NCBI GenBank assembly: GCA_026415315.1
Contig: JAOAHI010000010.1
Location: 1-61,566, forward strand
Direction: 5' to 3'
Length of the DNA: 61,566 nucleotides
Source of the DNA: Methylohalobius sp.
GTDB lineage: Bacteria; Pseudomonadota; Gammaproteobacteria; Methylococcales; Methylothermaceae
Shown here: positions 49,284-58,240 of the stretch, piece after piece
How positions within the stretch are numbered: position 1 is the stretch's first letter
Layout of the letters: every line of letters begins with the position of its first letter
Made by a program: the position numbers and the translations under genes
Notes under the pieces: model-generated
What the model saw: only the letters and a program-made list of their open reading frames with translations
What the model was told of the DNA's origin: nothing
Database searches by the model: none

Positions 49284-50164
49284 AAGCCGGTTATGTCGCT
49301 CTGATTGGTCGTCCCAACATGGGTAAGTCCACTTTGCTTAACCGTTTAGTGGGACAAAAACTCAGCATCGTCTCACGCCGACCTCAGACCACTCGCCATC
49401 AAATACTGGGAATCAAGACCACTGCTCAGGCCCAAATTGCATATGTAGATACTCCCGGTATCCATCAGCACAGAGTTTCCCGAGCATTAAACCGGTATTT
49501 GAACAAAGCGGCCAGTTCGGCTTTACTTGGAGTGGATGTGGCGGTATGGCTGATCGATGGCAGAGGGGTGCGCGACGACGATCAGTTGATATGGGACAAA
49601 CTTGCCCAAGCGGCTGTCCCTACCGTTTTGGCCATCAACAAAGTCGATCTTCTTGCTGACAAGAAAGCCTTGTTGCCCGTGATTGACCAGGCCAGTCGAA
49701 GCTATCCCTTGACTGCAATTGTTCCAGTATCTGCCCTTGAGGGCACTAATTTGGATCGGCTGGAACAGGTCATTATCGAGCATCTTCCAGAAAGCCCTTT
49801 GATTTTCCCTGAAGATCAGCTTACCGACAAGCCGATGCGCTTTTTCGCCGCCGAAATCGTGCGCGAGAAGCTGTTTTATTATTTGGGCGATGAGGTGCCT
49901 CATCAGTTGACGGTGGAGATCGAAGCGTTCAAAGAAGAAAAGGGGCTGGCTCGGATCTATGCAGTTATCTGGGTGGAGCGGCCAGGGCAGAAGAAGATCG
50001 TCATCGGCAAACACGGCGAGTTGCTAAAGAGGGCAGGCCAGAGAGCGCGCTTAGAGCTTGAAGAGTTTTTAGGCCTACGTGTCTATTTGAATCTCTGGGT
50101 AAAGGTCAAGCCGGGTTGGTCTGACGATGAGCGCGCTCTCAAGCAATTAGGGTATGTGGCTTGA
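49280..50164 (+). CDS. era: GTPase Era
   Basis: Essential GTPase that binds the 3' end of 16S rRNA during 30S maturation. The 294-residue protein has G1 GRPNMGKSTL, G3 DTPG, G4 NKVD and a C-terminal KH domain (GKHGELLKRAGQRARLELEE). rnc-era-recO is a standard cluster; the ATG overlaps the rnc stop. Confidence 0.97.
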   Translation: MKAGYVALIGRPNMGKSTLLNRLVGQKLSIVSRRPQTTRHQILGIKTTAQAQIAYVDTPGIHQHRVSRALNRYLNKAASSALLGVDVAVWLIDGRGVRDDDQLIWDKLAQAAVPTVLAINKVDLLADKKALLPVIDQASRSYPLTAIVPVSALEGTNLDRLEQVIIEHLPESPLIFPEDQLTDKPMRFFAAEIVREKLFYYLGDEVPHQLTVEIEAFKEEKGLARIYAVIWVERPGQKKIVIGKHGELLKRAGQRARLELEEFLGLRVYLNLWVKVKPGWSDDERALKQLGYVA

Positions 50165-50167
50165 TCC

Positions 50168-50869
50168 ATGCCAGAAGAGTGGCATGCCGGATTTATCCTG
50201 CGGCGCCGTCCCTGGCGCGAGAGTAGCCTGTGGCTGGAAGCCTTCACCTGCGACTTGGGTAAAGTCGCCTTGCTTGCCAAAGGAGGGCGGCGCAACAAGA
50301 AAGGTAAAGGAGGGGCCTTGCAGCCTTTTCAACCGCTTTTACTGCGCTGGCGGGGAAAAGGGGAGCTTTTGACTTTGATCTCGACTGAGGCGTTAAGGCC
50401 AGCTTTCCCCTTAGTGGGTACCGCCTTGTACTGCGGTTTTTATCTAAACGAACTGCTGAGTCGCCTGCTCAAACGGCACGACCCTCATCCTGAACTATAT
50501 GCCTGTTATCAAAATACCTTGGATGAGCTGGCTCAGAACCATGATCTGGAGAGCTGTCTAAGGAAGTTCGAGGTGCGGTTTCTGAAAGAGATAGGTTACA
50601 GTCTGATCCTGGATCATGAGGTAGAATATGGAGCCGCAATCGAGCCTACTACTCTATACCGGTATGACCCTGAACGCGGTCCCATTTTGGACCCGCTCGG
50701 ATGGCTACACGGCCAAACTCTGCTAGCATTGGCCGAGGGACGTTTGGAGTCGGCCGCTGTTCGCCAGGAGGCTAAGCGTCTTTTGCGCCAGCTGATCGAT
50801 TATCGCTTAGAGGGGCAAGTGCTGGAGAGCCGCATGTTATTTCGCAGGAAGAAAGACCATGATCTTTAG
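50168..50869 (+). CDS. recO: DNA repair protein RecO
   Basis: Loads RecA at gaps with RecR. The 233-residue protein has an N-terminal OB fold ([20 protein letters not shown]) and the helical RecO domain ([20 protein letters not shown] is recognisable). Zinc cysteines found in some RecO proteins are absent, as in other gammaproteobacteria. Its end overlaps pdxJ by 11 bases. Confidence 0.93.
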   Translation: MPEEWHAGFILRRRPWRESSLWLEAFTCDLGKVALLAKGGRRNKKGKGGALQPFQPLLLRWRGKGELLTLISTEALRPAFPLVGTALYCGFYLNELLSRLLKRHDPHPELYACYQNTLDELAQNHDLESCLRKFEVRFLKEIGYSLILDHEVEYGAAIEPTTLYRYDPERGPILDPLGWLHGQTLLALAEGRLESAAVRQEAKRLLRQLIDYRLEGQVLESRMLFRRKKDHDL

Positions 50870-51599
50870 ACCGATTTTGCTGGGAGTCAATATCGACCAC
50901 ATTGCCACTTTGCGCCAAGTGCGCGGAACGCCGTTTCCGGAACCGGTTCAGGCTGCATTGGTGGCGGAGCAAGCAGGTGCCGACGGCATTACCGCTCATC
51001 TGCGCGAAGATCGCCGCCACATCCAGGAGCGCGACGTTCGCTTGCTTAGGCAATTGATCCATACGCGCCTGAATCTGGAGATGGCGGTGACCGACGAGAT
51101 GCTGGCCTTTGCCGCTGAAGTTCGTCCTGATGCTTGTTGCTTAGTGCCGGAGAGGCGGGAGGAGTTAACTACCGAAGGTGGATTGGATGTAGTGGGCCAG
51201 TTCGGGCGAATACACGCGGCCTGCCAGAAGCTGTCGGCTTTGGGTGTGGAAGTGTCGTTGTTTATTGACCCCGACGAAGCCCAAGTCGAGGCCGCCCAGC
51301 GCGCTGGGGCGCCGGTGATTGAGCTCCATACCGGGCGCTATGCGGAAGCTAGGGGCCGCGAGCAGGAGCAGGAACTGGCCAAACTCAGGGCGGCGGCTGA
51401 TCTAGGAGACCGGCTCGGGCTTAAGGTCAACGCCGGCCACGGTCTTCATTATCATAACGTCGAGGCCATCGCACGCATCCCGCAAATTGCCGAACTTAAT
51501 ATCGGTCATGCCATTGTCGCACGGGCGATTTTTACCGGCTTGGCTGAGGCGGTCCGGGAGATGAAGTGGCGGATACGCCAGGCCAGAAGTCTGTGTTGA
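50859..51599 (+). CDS. pdxJ: pyridoxine 5'-phosphate synthase
   Basis: Last ring-closing step of the deoxyxylulose-dependent vitamin B6 pathway. The 246-residue TIM barrel shows [31 protein letters not shown] and [10 protein letters not shown]. It overlaps recO and ends the rpoE-to-pdxJ cluster. Confidence 0.96.
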   Translation: MIFRPILLGVNIDHIATLRQVRGTPFPEPVQAALVAEQAGADGITAHLREDRRHIQERDVRLLRQLIHTRLNLEMAVTDEMLAFAAEVRPDACCLVPERREELTTEGGLDVVGQFGRIHAACQKLSALGVEVSLFIDPDEAQVEAAQRAGAPVIELHTGRYAEARGREQEQELAKLRAAADLGDRLGLKVNAGHGLHYHNVEAIARIPQIAELNIGHAIVARAIFTGLAEAVREMKWRIRQARSLC

Positions 51600-51667
51600 T
51601 CAGCCAGGGCCAGCTTGTTGCAGGTTTTTTCCTTGAAAAGTACATCGTGAAGTCGAGGGGGTGGCGA

Positions 51668-52312
51668 ATGCAAGAGCAACAAATCGTAAAGCAAGCCGCG
51701 CAGACCTCTGGCCAGTCGGATGCTTTGTTTCTGATGCGGGTAGAAGTAGAGGAGCAGCGTCGCTTCGTCAAGCGCTTGATGACAGGCTTGATTGCCTTTT
51801 TGCTGTTGTGGTTGGCCGGTTTATGGTATTTCAAGCAGGCATCGCTGCTTGGGTGGTGGCGATCTATGGCAGATCGGCAAGGCACAGATGCCTCGATAGA
51901 GATCGCCCAAGTCGAGCGCCTCAATCAAGAGTTGACTCGTCTGCAAGAAAAGCTCGGCAAGGCTGTCATTGACGCTTTGCATGTGAAGCTGACCACGCTG
52001 GAGGATCGGATTCGAATGGGACAGACCGGCCTTAGGGATTTGGAACTGATCCAATCGATCAAAGAGGACGTTGGCTTGTTGACAGGGGGTGGTCCACATC
52101 TGCCGGCGGTTAGCTCTCTGTCCAAGACCATGCCGGACGGGGCAGTGATAGAGCGGATTAGCCGGCTGGAGGCTATGTTTTACCTAGTTTTAGGGGTGTT
52201 GACCATCATTTTGGGCGTAGCGGTGGGCTATTCTGTCAAGTGCGCGGGGCAGCTTAAGCGTTTGGAGGCAGATTTGTCGAGGTTTTCCGGCCAACTGCTT
52301 GAACGCCGCTAG
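51668..52312 (+). CDS. membrane protein with a coiled coil, unknown function
   Basis: I do not recognise this 214-residue protein. It has two hydrophobic helices, near residues 43-60 (ending LLLWLAGLWYF) and near 175-200 (FYLVLGVLTIILGVAVGYS), with a charged helical region between them that may form a coiled coil, probably periplasmic. The ATG at 51668 is favoured by a GAGGGG site a few bases upstream; a longer frame starts inside pdxJ. Its TAG shares CTAG (52309-52312) with the stop of the diguanylate cyclase gene. Confidence 0.65.
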   Translation: MQEQQIVKQAAQTSGQSDALFLMRVEVEEQRRFVKRLMTGLIAFLLLWLAGLWYFKQASLLGWWRSMADRQGTDASIEIAQVERLNQELTRLQEKLGKAVIDALHVKLTTLEDRIRMGQTGLRDLELIQSIKEDVGLLTGGGPHLPAVSSLSKTMPDGAVIERISRLEAMFYLVLGVLTIILGVAVGYSVKCAGQLKRLEADLSRFSGQLLERR

Positions 52313-53469
52313 TCGGCCGTCTCGATCCGGTTGCGCCCGTTTTGCTTAGCGCGATAAAGGGCTTGGTCAGCCCGGTGAAGGAAATCAGCGATGGACTCTT
52401 GCAGGCGGTAGCTGGCTACTCCGGCTGAAAAAGTGGGAAGCGAAACGACTTTGGATTGGGTCTGGACAACGTGGCCGGCTGTGCGTTCGCGAATCTTAGC
52501 CAGCGCTTTGAGCGCCCCGTCCACGTTGGTGCTAGGGAGTAAAAGGATGAACTCTTCGCCGCCGAAGCGGGCGATGCAATCGTGGCGGCGAAACACTGCC
52601 TGCAAGTGGTCAGCATAAGCCTTGAGGACTTGATCGCCCACAGTGTGGCCGTATTGATCATTGACCTGTTTGAAGTGGTCTATGTCCAAAATGGCCAAGG
52701 TCAGAGGGGAGGGATGGCGTGTGAGGCGGCCGACTTCTTCCTCTATCCTGCGCAAAAGCCCCCGCCGATTCGGTAGTCCCGTCAACTCGTCGGTCAAGCT
52801 TAAGTTGCGAGCGTGCTGCAATTCTTGGCTTAAACGCTGGTTTTGGGATTGAAGGCTGACCAATTGCTGTTGCAGCTGAGCCAATTGCTCAGCTAGTTGG
52901 CGCTGGCCCTGGAGTAGCTGCAGAGCTTGCTCGTGTAATTCGTGCTGGACTAAGTCGGCGTTTGACTTCAGTTTCTCTATCGTCTTAAGGATTTCTTCTA
53001 CCGCACCGGCAAAGTGGGTGTTGTTTTGCTTAAGCGTTTGTACCCTATTGAGAGCAGCCTGGGTAGGTGTAATCGCTTCTGCGGGTGGTAGGTGTGGGCC
53101 GGTCGGCAAGTCACCTATGATCTGCCCCGGGGAGGCCAAGACCGGTGGTGGCCTAAGCAGGTTTTGCAATTCGCTAAGCCCTTGCTCCAAGGTTTCTAAG
53201 TCGCTTAGAGTGGGCAAGTGGGTGAGCAACTTCTCCAGGCATGCCACCTGCTTTTGGACCGCATCTTGTCGGGGTCCTGGGAGGGAGGCCAGCTGCTGGA
53301 GCAAGGTTCGGATGATCGTCAAATAGTGGCGTTGGTAGGATTGCTGCAGTTCGTCTAAAGTATTCAGATTGCGCTGCAAGTTCTCTATGACTAAGCGTTC
53401 CACGGCATAGTCGTTAAGTGTCTCCAGCTTTTTAAGCAGTTTCTTGATGTCGCATGACAGGTCGTTCAT
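52309..53469 (-). CDS. GGDEF diguanylate cyclase with coiled-coil N terminus
   Basis: Makes cyclic di-GMP from GTP. The 386-residue protein has a long helical region rich in Leu and Gln (about 1-215) with no recognisable sensor or membrane segment, then a GGDEF domain. The active-site motif reads GGEEF, and RRHD five residues before it is the product-inhibition I-site. GLPNRRGLLRRIEEE and DIDHFKQVND are the usual substrate segments. ATG at 53469; a frame extending to 53568 is not needed. Confidence 0.92.
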   Translation of the reverse strand: MNDLSCDIKKLLKKLETLNDYAVERLVIENLQRNLNTLDELQQSYQRHYLTIIRTLLQQLASLPGPRQDAVQKQVACLEKLLTHLPTLSDLETLEQGLSELQNLLRPPPVLASPGQIIGDLPTGPHLPPAEAITPTQAALNRVQTLKQNNTHFAGAVEEILKTIEKLKSNADLVQHELHEQALQLLQGQRQLAEQLAQLQQQLVSLQSQNQRLSQELQHARNLSLTDELTGLPNRRGLLRRIEEEVGRLTRHPSPLTLAILDIDHFKQVNDQYGHTVGDQVLKAYADHLQAVFRRHDCIARFGGEEFILLLPSTNVDGALKALAKIRERTAGHVVQTQSKVVSLPTFSAGVASYRLQESIADFLHRADQALYRAKQNGRNRIETAD

Positions 53470-53616
53470 AGAGGAGTGCGAGCTTTTGGGGCGTTTTTTT
53501 ACATTGTACCGTATTCCCCGTCTCAGGCATGTGGCTGCTTTGCAAGCAGGTTTTCGGGACTGAGGCAATTTGCTAGTATCTTCTTCGCCATCTGATAGAT
53601 GAGGAGGAGTCCAAAT

Positions 53617-53895
53617 ATGGCAAAGGTGACGCTAGCTGTCAGCGGTATGAAGTGTGACGCCTGCGAAAATTTGATTCGGGATGCCCTGATGGGGAGAGAA
53701 GGGGTGGTCGCGGTGAAAGCAGACCATAAAGCCAAATGCGTGGAGATAGACTATAACGAGAACCAAATAGACCTAGATGCTCTGAAACAGACCATTGTCG
53801 AACGGGGATTTAAAGTGGCTGGTTTTGGCGAGGAGAGCCTCATTGCCAAAATAAAAGCGTTTTTGGATAAGCTGCTTCAGTTCTTCAAATCGTAA
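53617..53895 (+). CDS. heavy-metal-associated (HMA) domain protein, CopZ-like
   Basis: A 92-residue ferredoxin-fold chaperone with the metal motif M-X-C-X2-C (GMKCDACENL) and a short C-terminal helical tail with aromatic residues. It probably carries Cu(I). GAGGAGGA stands 8 bases before the ATG at 53617, indicating good translation. It is followed after 132 bases by a second HMA-containing gene, so the pair likely work on copper together. Confidence 0.87.
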   Translation: MAKVTLAVSGMKCDACENLIRDALMGREGVVAVKADHKAKCVEIDYNENQIDLDALKQTIVERGFKVAGFGEESLIAKIKAFLDKLLQFFKS

Positions 53896-54027
53896 TTTTT
53901 TGCGATCTGCAGGCGACTGCGACGATATACCGCAGCAAGGGCAGCTTGAGCTTTGTATAATTCCCAGGGACTTTATTGGCTTCCAGGGCGTCTAATTTGG
54001 CGATTAATGTAATAACAATGTTTATTC

Positions 54028-55476
54028 ATGGTTATGCGTCAAGTGACTTTCCGCGCTCAGGGCATGCACTGCACCAGTTGCGAAAAAGTCATCGAACTGG
54101 CGCTGAGCAAGCTCCCCGGCGTGGAGAGGGTTCGCTCCAACTTTGCTTCCCAAGTCGTCCGAGTTCGCTTTGATCCGGCTCGGACTTCCCTGGCGGAAAT
54201 CTTTCACATTGTGGAGAGCAAAGGCTATCAGTGCGCCTTGATTGACCGCACCACCCGACGCAAGGAGCTGTTCAATCGCGCGCTAGGGTTAGTGCTTGGA
54301 ATCTGCGGGATCCTGCTCATCCTCTACGGCGGTTCGCGCTTTGTTGAGCGTTTGCCGCTGCCTGACCTCAACCTCCAGCTCAGCTACGGGGCGGTGTTGG
54401 TCGTCGGCCTGATCACCGGCTTTCACTGCGTAGGCATGTGCGGTGGATTCGTTTTAAGTTATACCGCCAAAAGCGCTCAACAAGGTTTGCCAACCTATTG
54501 GCTTCATCTCCAGTATGCACTGGGCAAGCTGTTGTCCTATACCATACTGGGTGCGGGCTTTGGATTGCTTGGGGCGATAGTCAGCTTTACCCCAGCGGTC
54601 AGAGGTCTTGCGGCCATTTTAGCAGGGGCATTTTTAATCGTATACGGCTTCAACATGTTGCACGTGTTCTCGGCCTTCCGCGTCGGTTTTGCTATGCCGC
54701 GCTTTTTGTCGCGTTTTGTGCATAAAGAGACCCACCGCACGACGCAACCTTTCGTGATCGGCCTGCTCAACGGGTTGATGATCGCCTGTGGTCCGCTCCA
54801 GGCGATGTATGTGATGGCGGCCGGTACCGGCGACGCTTTAGAGGGAGCCAAGCTGCTATTTATATTTGGAGTCGGAACCTTGCCGTTGATGTTCGGCTTT
54901 GGCCTTCTGACCAGCCTGATCTCCCATCGCGTTACCCACAAAATCTTAAACGCCTCAGGGGTACTGGTAATCAGTTTGGGACTGATCATGCTCAACCGGG
55001 GCTTAGCCATGACCGGTTCTGGCTACGATTTCAATACCTTACTCCAACGAACTGAGGTCACAGATTCTGCTCCTCAAACCGGAGGGTCAGCAGGCAAGCA
55101 GAGCGAGCAAGTGATCCGCATGACTGTGTTAGCCAGCGGCTACGAACCTAATCGTTTCGTGCTCAAGCGCGGAGTGCCGGTGAAATGGGTCATAGAAGGT
55201 AAGGAGCTGACCGGCTGCAATCGGATCATATTGGTGCCCAAATTGGGCCTGGAGATCGAGCTCAAGCCTGGGTCGCAGACGGTCGAGTTTACTCCGGAGG
55301 AGGCCGGCCAGATTCCCTGGAGCTGCTGGATGGGAATGCTGCATGGGAAGTTTGAGGTGGTTGAGGCGGCAGATGCCCAAGAGAGATCTGCTCGTTCTTG
55401 GATTCGCCGGGGCCGTGTGCGCAGCTTGGCCTCCTGGCTGGAGCAGTGCGAACCCTGTCGCGAGCTGCCTAAATAG
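54028..55476 (+). CDS. HMA - UreH/TauE-like membrane - cupredoxin fusion protein, probable copper transport
   Basis: A 482-residue fusion. Residues 1-70 form an HMA domain with C15-X2-C18 (GMHCTSCEKV). About 84-325 is a six-to-seven-helix UreH-like (sulfite-exporter TauE/SafE) domain with the H-C-X2-M-C-G-G motif (GFHCVGMCGG) and a second half with NGLMIACGPLQAMY. About 360-450 is a cupredoxin-like domain with Cys and Met ligands in SCWMGMLHGKF. The tail ends with a CEPC pair. Each part can bind copper, so export or delivery of Cu is the likely task. An ATG at 54034 is an alternative start. Confidence 0.8.
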   Translation: MVMRQVTFRAQGMHCTSCEKVIELALSKLPGVERVRSNFASQVVRVRFDPARTSLAEIFHIVESKGYQCALIDRTTRRKELFNRALGLVLGICGILLILYGGSRFVERLPLPDLNLQLSYGAVLVVGLITGFHCVGMCGGFVLSYTAKSAQQGLPTYWLHLQYALGKLLSYTILGAGFGLLGAIVSFTPAVRGLAAILAGAFLIVYGFNMLHVFSAFRVGFAMPRFLSRFVHKETHRTTQPFVIGLLNGLMIACGPLQAMYVMAAGTGDALEGAKLLFIFGVGTLPLMFGFGLLTSLISHRVTHKILNASGVLVISLGLIMLNRGLAMTGSGYDFNTLLQRTEVTDSAPQTGGSAGKQSEQVIRMTVLASGYEPNRFVLKRGVPVKWVIEGKELTGCNRIILVPKLGLEIELKPGSQTVEFTPEEAGQIPWSCWMGMLHGKFEVVEAADAQERSARSWIRRGRVRSLASWLEQCEPCRELPK

Positions 55477-55485
55477 GTCGCTTTT

Positions 55486-56001
55486 TCACAGAGAGTAACT
55501 CATCACGTAATCGTCGTAGCAATAGCCCTGGCCGGCGTCGGTGACCTCCTCCCGGGCAATGATAAAGCCGGCTTTGAGATAAGCGCGGATAGCCTTCCGG
55601 TTTTTCTTGAACACATAAAGGTAGATTTCCTTAACCCCCAGCTGGGCCGCCACCTCTTTGATGTAGGTCAAAGCCAAAGCACCGATGCCTAGGCCATGGT
55701 ATTCAGGCAGAAGATACAGCTTGTTGAGGCGCATCCGCTGTTGCTCTGCCAGGTGATGCCACGCCAGAAAGCCGATCCGCGTGCTGACCTGTTCTATCCA
55801 TTCGTAGCGCACGCCTCGGGCCATTTCCTCGCGAACTGCTGAGGGGCTTAAAGTGCGTTGCCACAGGTAAGCTACTGCGTCTATGCTCAGTACATCTGGA
55901 AAATAACATCTGTGCCAGATGTCTTTTCCCATCGTGGCGATGGCCTCGGTATCTTCGAGTCGAGCAGAAACGATGCGAATCGCTGCAAGCGGGCTATTCA
56001 T
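55486..56001 (-). CDS. GNAT family N-acetyltransferase
   Basis: A 171-residue acetyltransferase of unknown substrate. The acetyl-CoA motif lies in LYLLPEYHGLGIGALALTYI (Q/R-X2-G-X-G/A type) and EIYLYVFKKNRKAIRAYLKA gives the C-terminal part of the fold. It overlaps the DUF123 gene by 8 bases and is probably co-transcribed with it. Confidence 0.86.
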   Translation of the reverse strand: MNSPLAAIRIVSARLEDTEAIATMGKDIWHRCYFPDVLSIDAVAYLWQRTLSPSAVREEMARGVRYEWIEQVSTRIGFLAWHHLAEQQRMRLNKLYLLPEYHGLGIGALALTYIKEVAAQLGVKEIYLYVFKKNRKAIRAYLKAGFIIAREEVTDAGQGYCYDDYVMSYSL

Positions 56002-56341
56002 TGCTCAGATGCTTGAGATGACCACCGCAACCGGCCCGGCAATCGCTGGCGCCAAAACCTGCTATCCAAATTTTGCCCGCTGTGCGCTGGTTGACCTCGC
56101 ACTCTTCTCGCGCAAAGCGTAGCACGTCGATAACCCTGGCCGTCGCTGCAGTCAGCAGGAAGTCGATGTGCCAGTGTAGCTTCTTTGTGGCCGAAAGATG
56201 GCGCGCAATGCGCGCTTCTAAGTAGCGGCGAGCACTTCCAGTATAGATGTAGCGCCCAGCGGGGAAATCGAATTCCCCCAGTTTTCCGATTCGGATCCGC
56301 TGCGGTGCGGCAAGATCGATCAGGAGCTGATAGGTCTGCAT
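55994..56341 (-). CDS. DUF123 / GIY-YIG-type protein
   Basis: A 115-residue protein matching the DUF123 family (GIY-YIG superfamily, sometimes fused to endonuclease III). The segment FPAGRYIYTGSARRYLEARI carries the Tyr-Thr-Gly and Arg residues, and KLHWHIDFLL carries the HWHIDxLL block. Activity is unknown. A frame in another phase (55998-56405) covers the same bases but lacks any family pattern. Confidence 0.83.
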   Translation of the reverse strand: MQTYQLLIDLAAPQRIRIGKLGEFDFPAGRYIYTGSARRYLEARIARHLSATKKLHWHIDFLLTAATARVIDVLRFAREECEVNQRTAGKIWIAGFGASDCRAGCGGHLKHLSNE

Positions 56342-56473
56342 TGCTTTGCCTTTCTCCAGCCATGTTTTTAAAAAGCTTTTGTGACAATAGTTTCTTTAAT
56401 TCCACTTTCCGCGCAAGCGCTACCGAGGTTGGCGAGAAAGGTTGAACTTAAGACAGGAGGAGGATTGTGTAAA

Positions 56474-58240
56474 ATGCGCTTTAAGGTTGCATGCGAGGTA
56501 GCGGCGATGGAACAAAAACAAGAACGGGTTCTTTTGAATCACCAGGTCTTTGACCGCTTTGTACGGATCGTAGCTCTGTTTACCGGCGATCCTAAAGTCG
56601 GGCGGACAGCGTTGTGGCGGTTTGGGTGGCTGGTCGCTTTGATCCTAGGCTTTAATGGAATGAACGTGGTGGGCAGTTACGTCGGGCGTGATTTCATGAC
56701 CGCTGTCGCTGGACGTGACCTTGATCGGATGCTGGTCCAGACCGGATTGTATCTTGTGGTGTTCTCTGTCCTCACCGTCTTTGCCGTAATCGCGCGCTAT
56801 CTCGAGGAGAGCTTGGGCCTGTTGTGGCGGGAGTGGCTGACTGGCTTATGCCTAAACCGCTATCTAGCGCATCGATGCTTTTATCGCTTGGCGGTGAGGG
56901 GAGAGGTCCCCAATCCCGACCAGAGGATCGCCGACGACATCAAAGCCTTCACCGTCACTGCGCTGTCGTTCGCTTTGATCTTGCTTAACAGCGGCTTTGC
57001 GGTCATCGCTTTCTCCGGGGTGCTGTTGGAAATCAGTCCTTTGCTGTTCGGCGTGGCGGTGGCTTATGCAGCGGTCGGTTCCTATTTGACGATTCGCTTG
57101 GGGCGTCCCCTCGTTAGGCTGAACTACGATCAGCTCGACAAGGAGGCTGATTTTCGTTCCGCCCTCATTCACCTTAGAGAGAACGCCGATCCGATCGCCC
57201 TGCTGGGTCAGGAATGCCCGCTTAGGGGCAGGTTGTTCGAGCGGCTTAGCGAGCTGGTGAGGAATTTCCATCAGATCATTCAAGTCAACCTGCGCCTGAA
57301 TTTCTTCACCACTGGTTATAACTGGCTGATTCAGGTCATCCCGATCTTAGTTGTGGCGCCCTTGTATTTTCGCGGTGAGGTTGAATTCGGCGTAGTTACG
57401 CAAGCGGCCATGGCGTTTATGACTTTGACGAGTGCTTTTTCGCTGATCGTCACCCAGTTCCAGTCTATTTCCTCGTTTGCAGCCGTGATTGCCCGCCTGG
57501 ATGCTTTAGCGGACGCTCTCTTGGCGGCGGAAGAGCGGGCCACGAGGCCGGCGATTGAAGTTAGCGAAGATCAGACCCAAGTGGCCTATGACCGCCTGAC
57601 CCTGCGCTCGCCGCGCAGCGGACGTACCTTAGTGGCAGGGTTGACGCTGGCGATTCCCTACGGTCAGGCTGTACTGGTGGTGGGAGACCGAAGCGCCCAG
57701 GCTGCGTTGCTTAGGGCGACTGCCGGTATCTGGGATGAAGGTGAGGGGCGCATCGTAAGACCGGCTCTGGAGCAGATGGCGTTTCTACCGGAGCGGCCGT
57801 ATCTGCCGCCTGGGACGCTGCGCGAGGCTTTGCTTTGCGGCTGTATTGCTGAGGAGATCGCAGACCAAGACATAATGGATGTGTTCGCACTTCTTACGGT
57901 TAAGGAGTTAGTGCAGCGTTTTGGCTTAGACAGCAAACAGGATTGGCCTGGTCTTCTCGGGTTGGCAGAGCAGCAGTTGCTTGCTGTCGCCCGCGTGCTT
58001 TTGCTCGCTCCGCGGTTTGTCTTTCTCGATCGCCCGAGCAGCGCCTTAGATCCCCAAAGAGTCGCAGCAGTCCTCGACCTCTTTCGCCAGCGGGCGATTT
58101 CCTATGTTGTTTTTGAGGATACTGCAGGCGATCTGGAGCATTACGATCGTGTGCTCAGGATCGATCGGAATGGGAAGTGGCAAGTCTCATCGGTTACAGG
58201 CGGACAGTTGGCGGAGAAGCTAGAGACAGGTAGTGCTTGA
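56474..58240 (+). CDS. ABC-type half transporter (SbmA/YddA-like) with degenerate ATPase domain
   Basis: A 588-residue protein: a membrane domain of the YddA / peroxisomal ABCD type (about 1-300; six helices) and a C-terminal nucleotide-binding domain in which every catalytic motif is altered. The Walker A position reads GDRSAQAA in place of GxSGxGKS; the Q-loop FLPQRPY is FLPERPYL; the signature is GLAEQQLL; Walker B ends FLDRPSSALD with Arg for the catalytic Glu; the H-loop has FEDT where His is expected. ATP hydrolysis is unlikely. An AGGAGGAGG site precedes the ATG at 56474; an ATG at 56507 with GAGG 8 bases upstream is nearly as good. Overlaps the next gene by 8 bases. Confidence 0.82.
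   Translation: MRFKVACEVAAMEQKQERVLLNHQVFDRFVRIVALFTGDPKVGRTALWRFGWLVALILGFNGMNVVGSYVGRDFMTAVAGRDLDRMLVQTGLYLVVFSVLTVFAVIARYLEESLGLLWREWLTGLCLNRYLAHRCFYRLAVRGEVPNPDQRIADDIKAFTVTALSFALILLNSGFAVIAFSGVLLEISPLLFGVAVAYAAVGSYLTIRLGRPLVRLNYDQLDKEADFRSALIHLRENADPIALLGQECPLRGRLFERLSELVRNFHQIIQVNLRLNFFTTGYNWLIQVIPILVVAPLYFRGEVEFGVVTQAAMAFMTLTSAFSLIVTQFQSISSFAAVIARLDALADALLAAEERATRPAIEVSEDQTQVAYDRLTLRSPRSGRTLVAGLTLAIPYGQAVLVVGDRSAQAALLRATAGIWDEGEGRIVRPALEQMAFLPERPYLPPGTLREALLCGCIAEEIADQDIMDVFALLTVKELVQRFGLDSKQDWPGLLGLAEQQLLAVARVLLLAPRFVFLDRPSSALDPQRVAAVLDLFRQRAISYVVFEDTAGDLEHYDRVLRIDRNGKWQVSSVTGGQLAEKLETGSA

Noticed and set aside
55998-56405. 135-codon open frame on the minus strand
   Set aside because: It lies in a different phase over the DUF123 gene, has no family pattern and unusual composition (many Arg, Ser, His).
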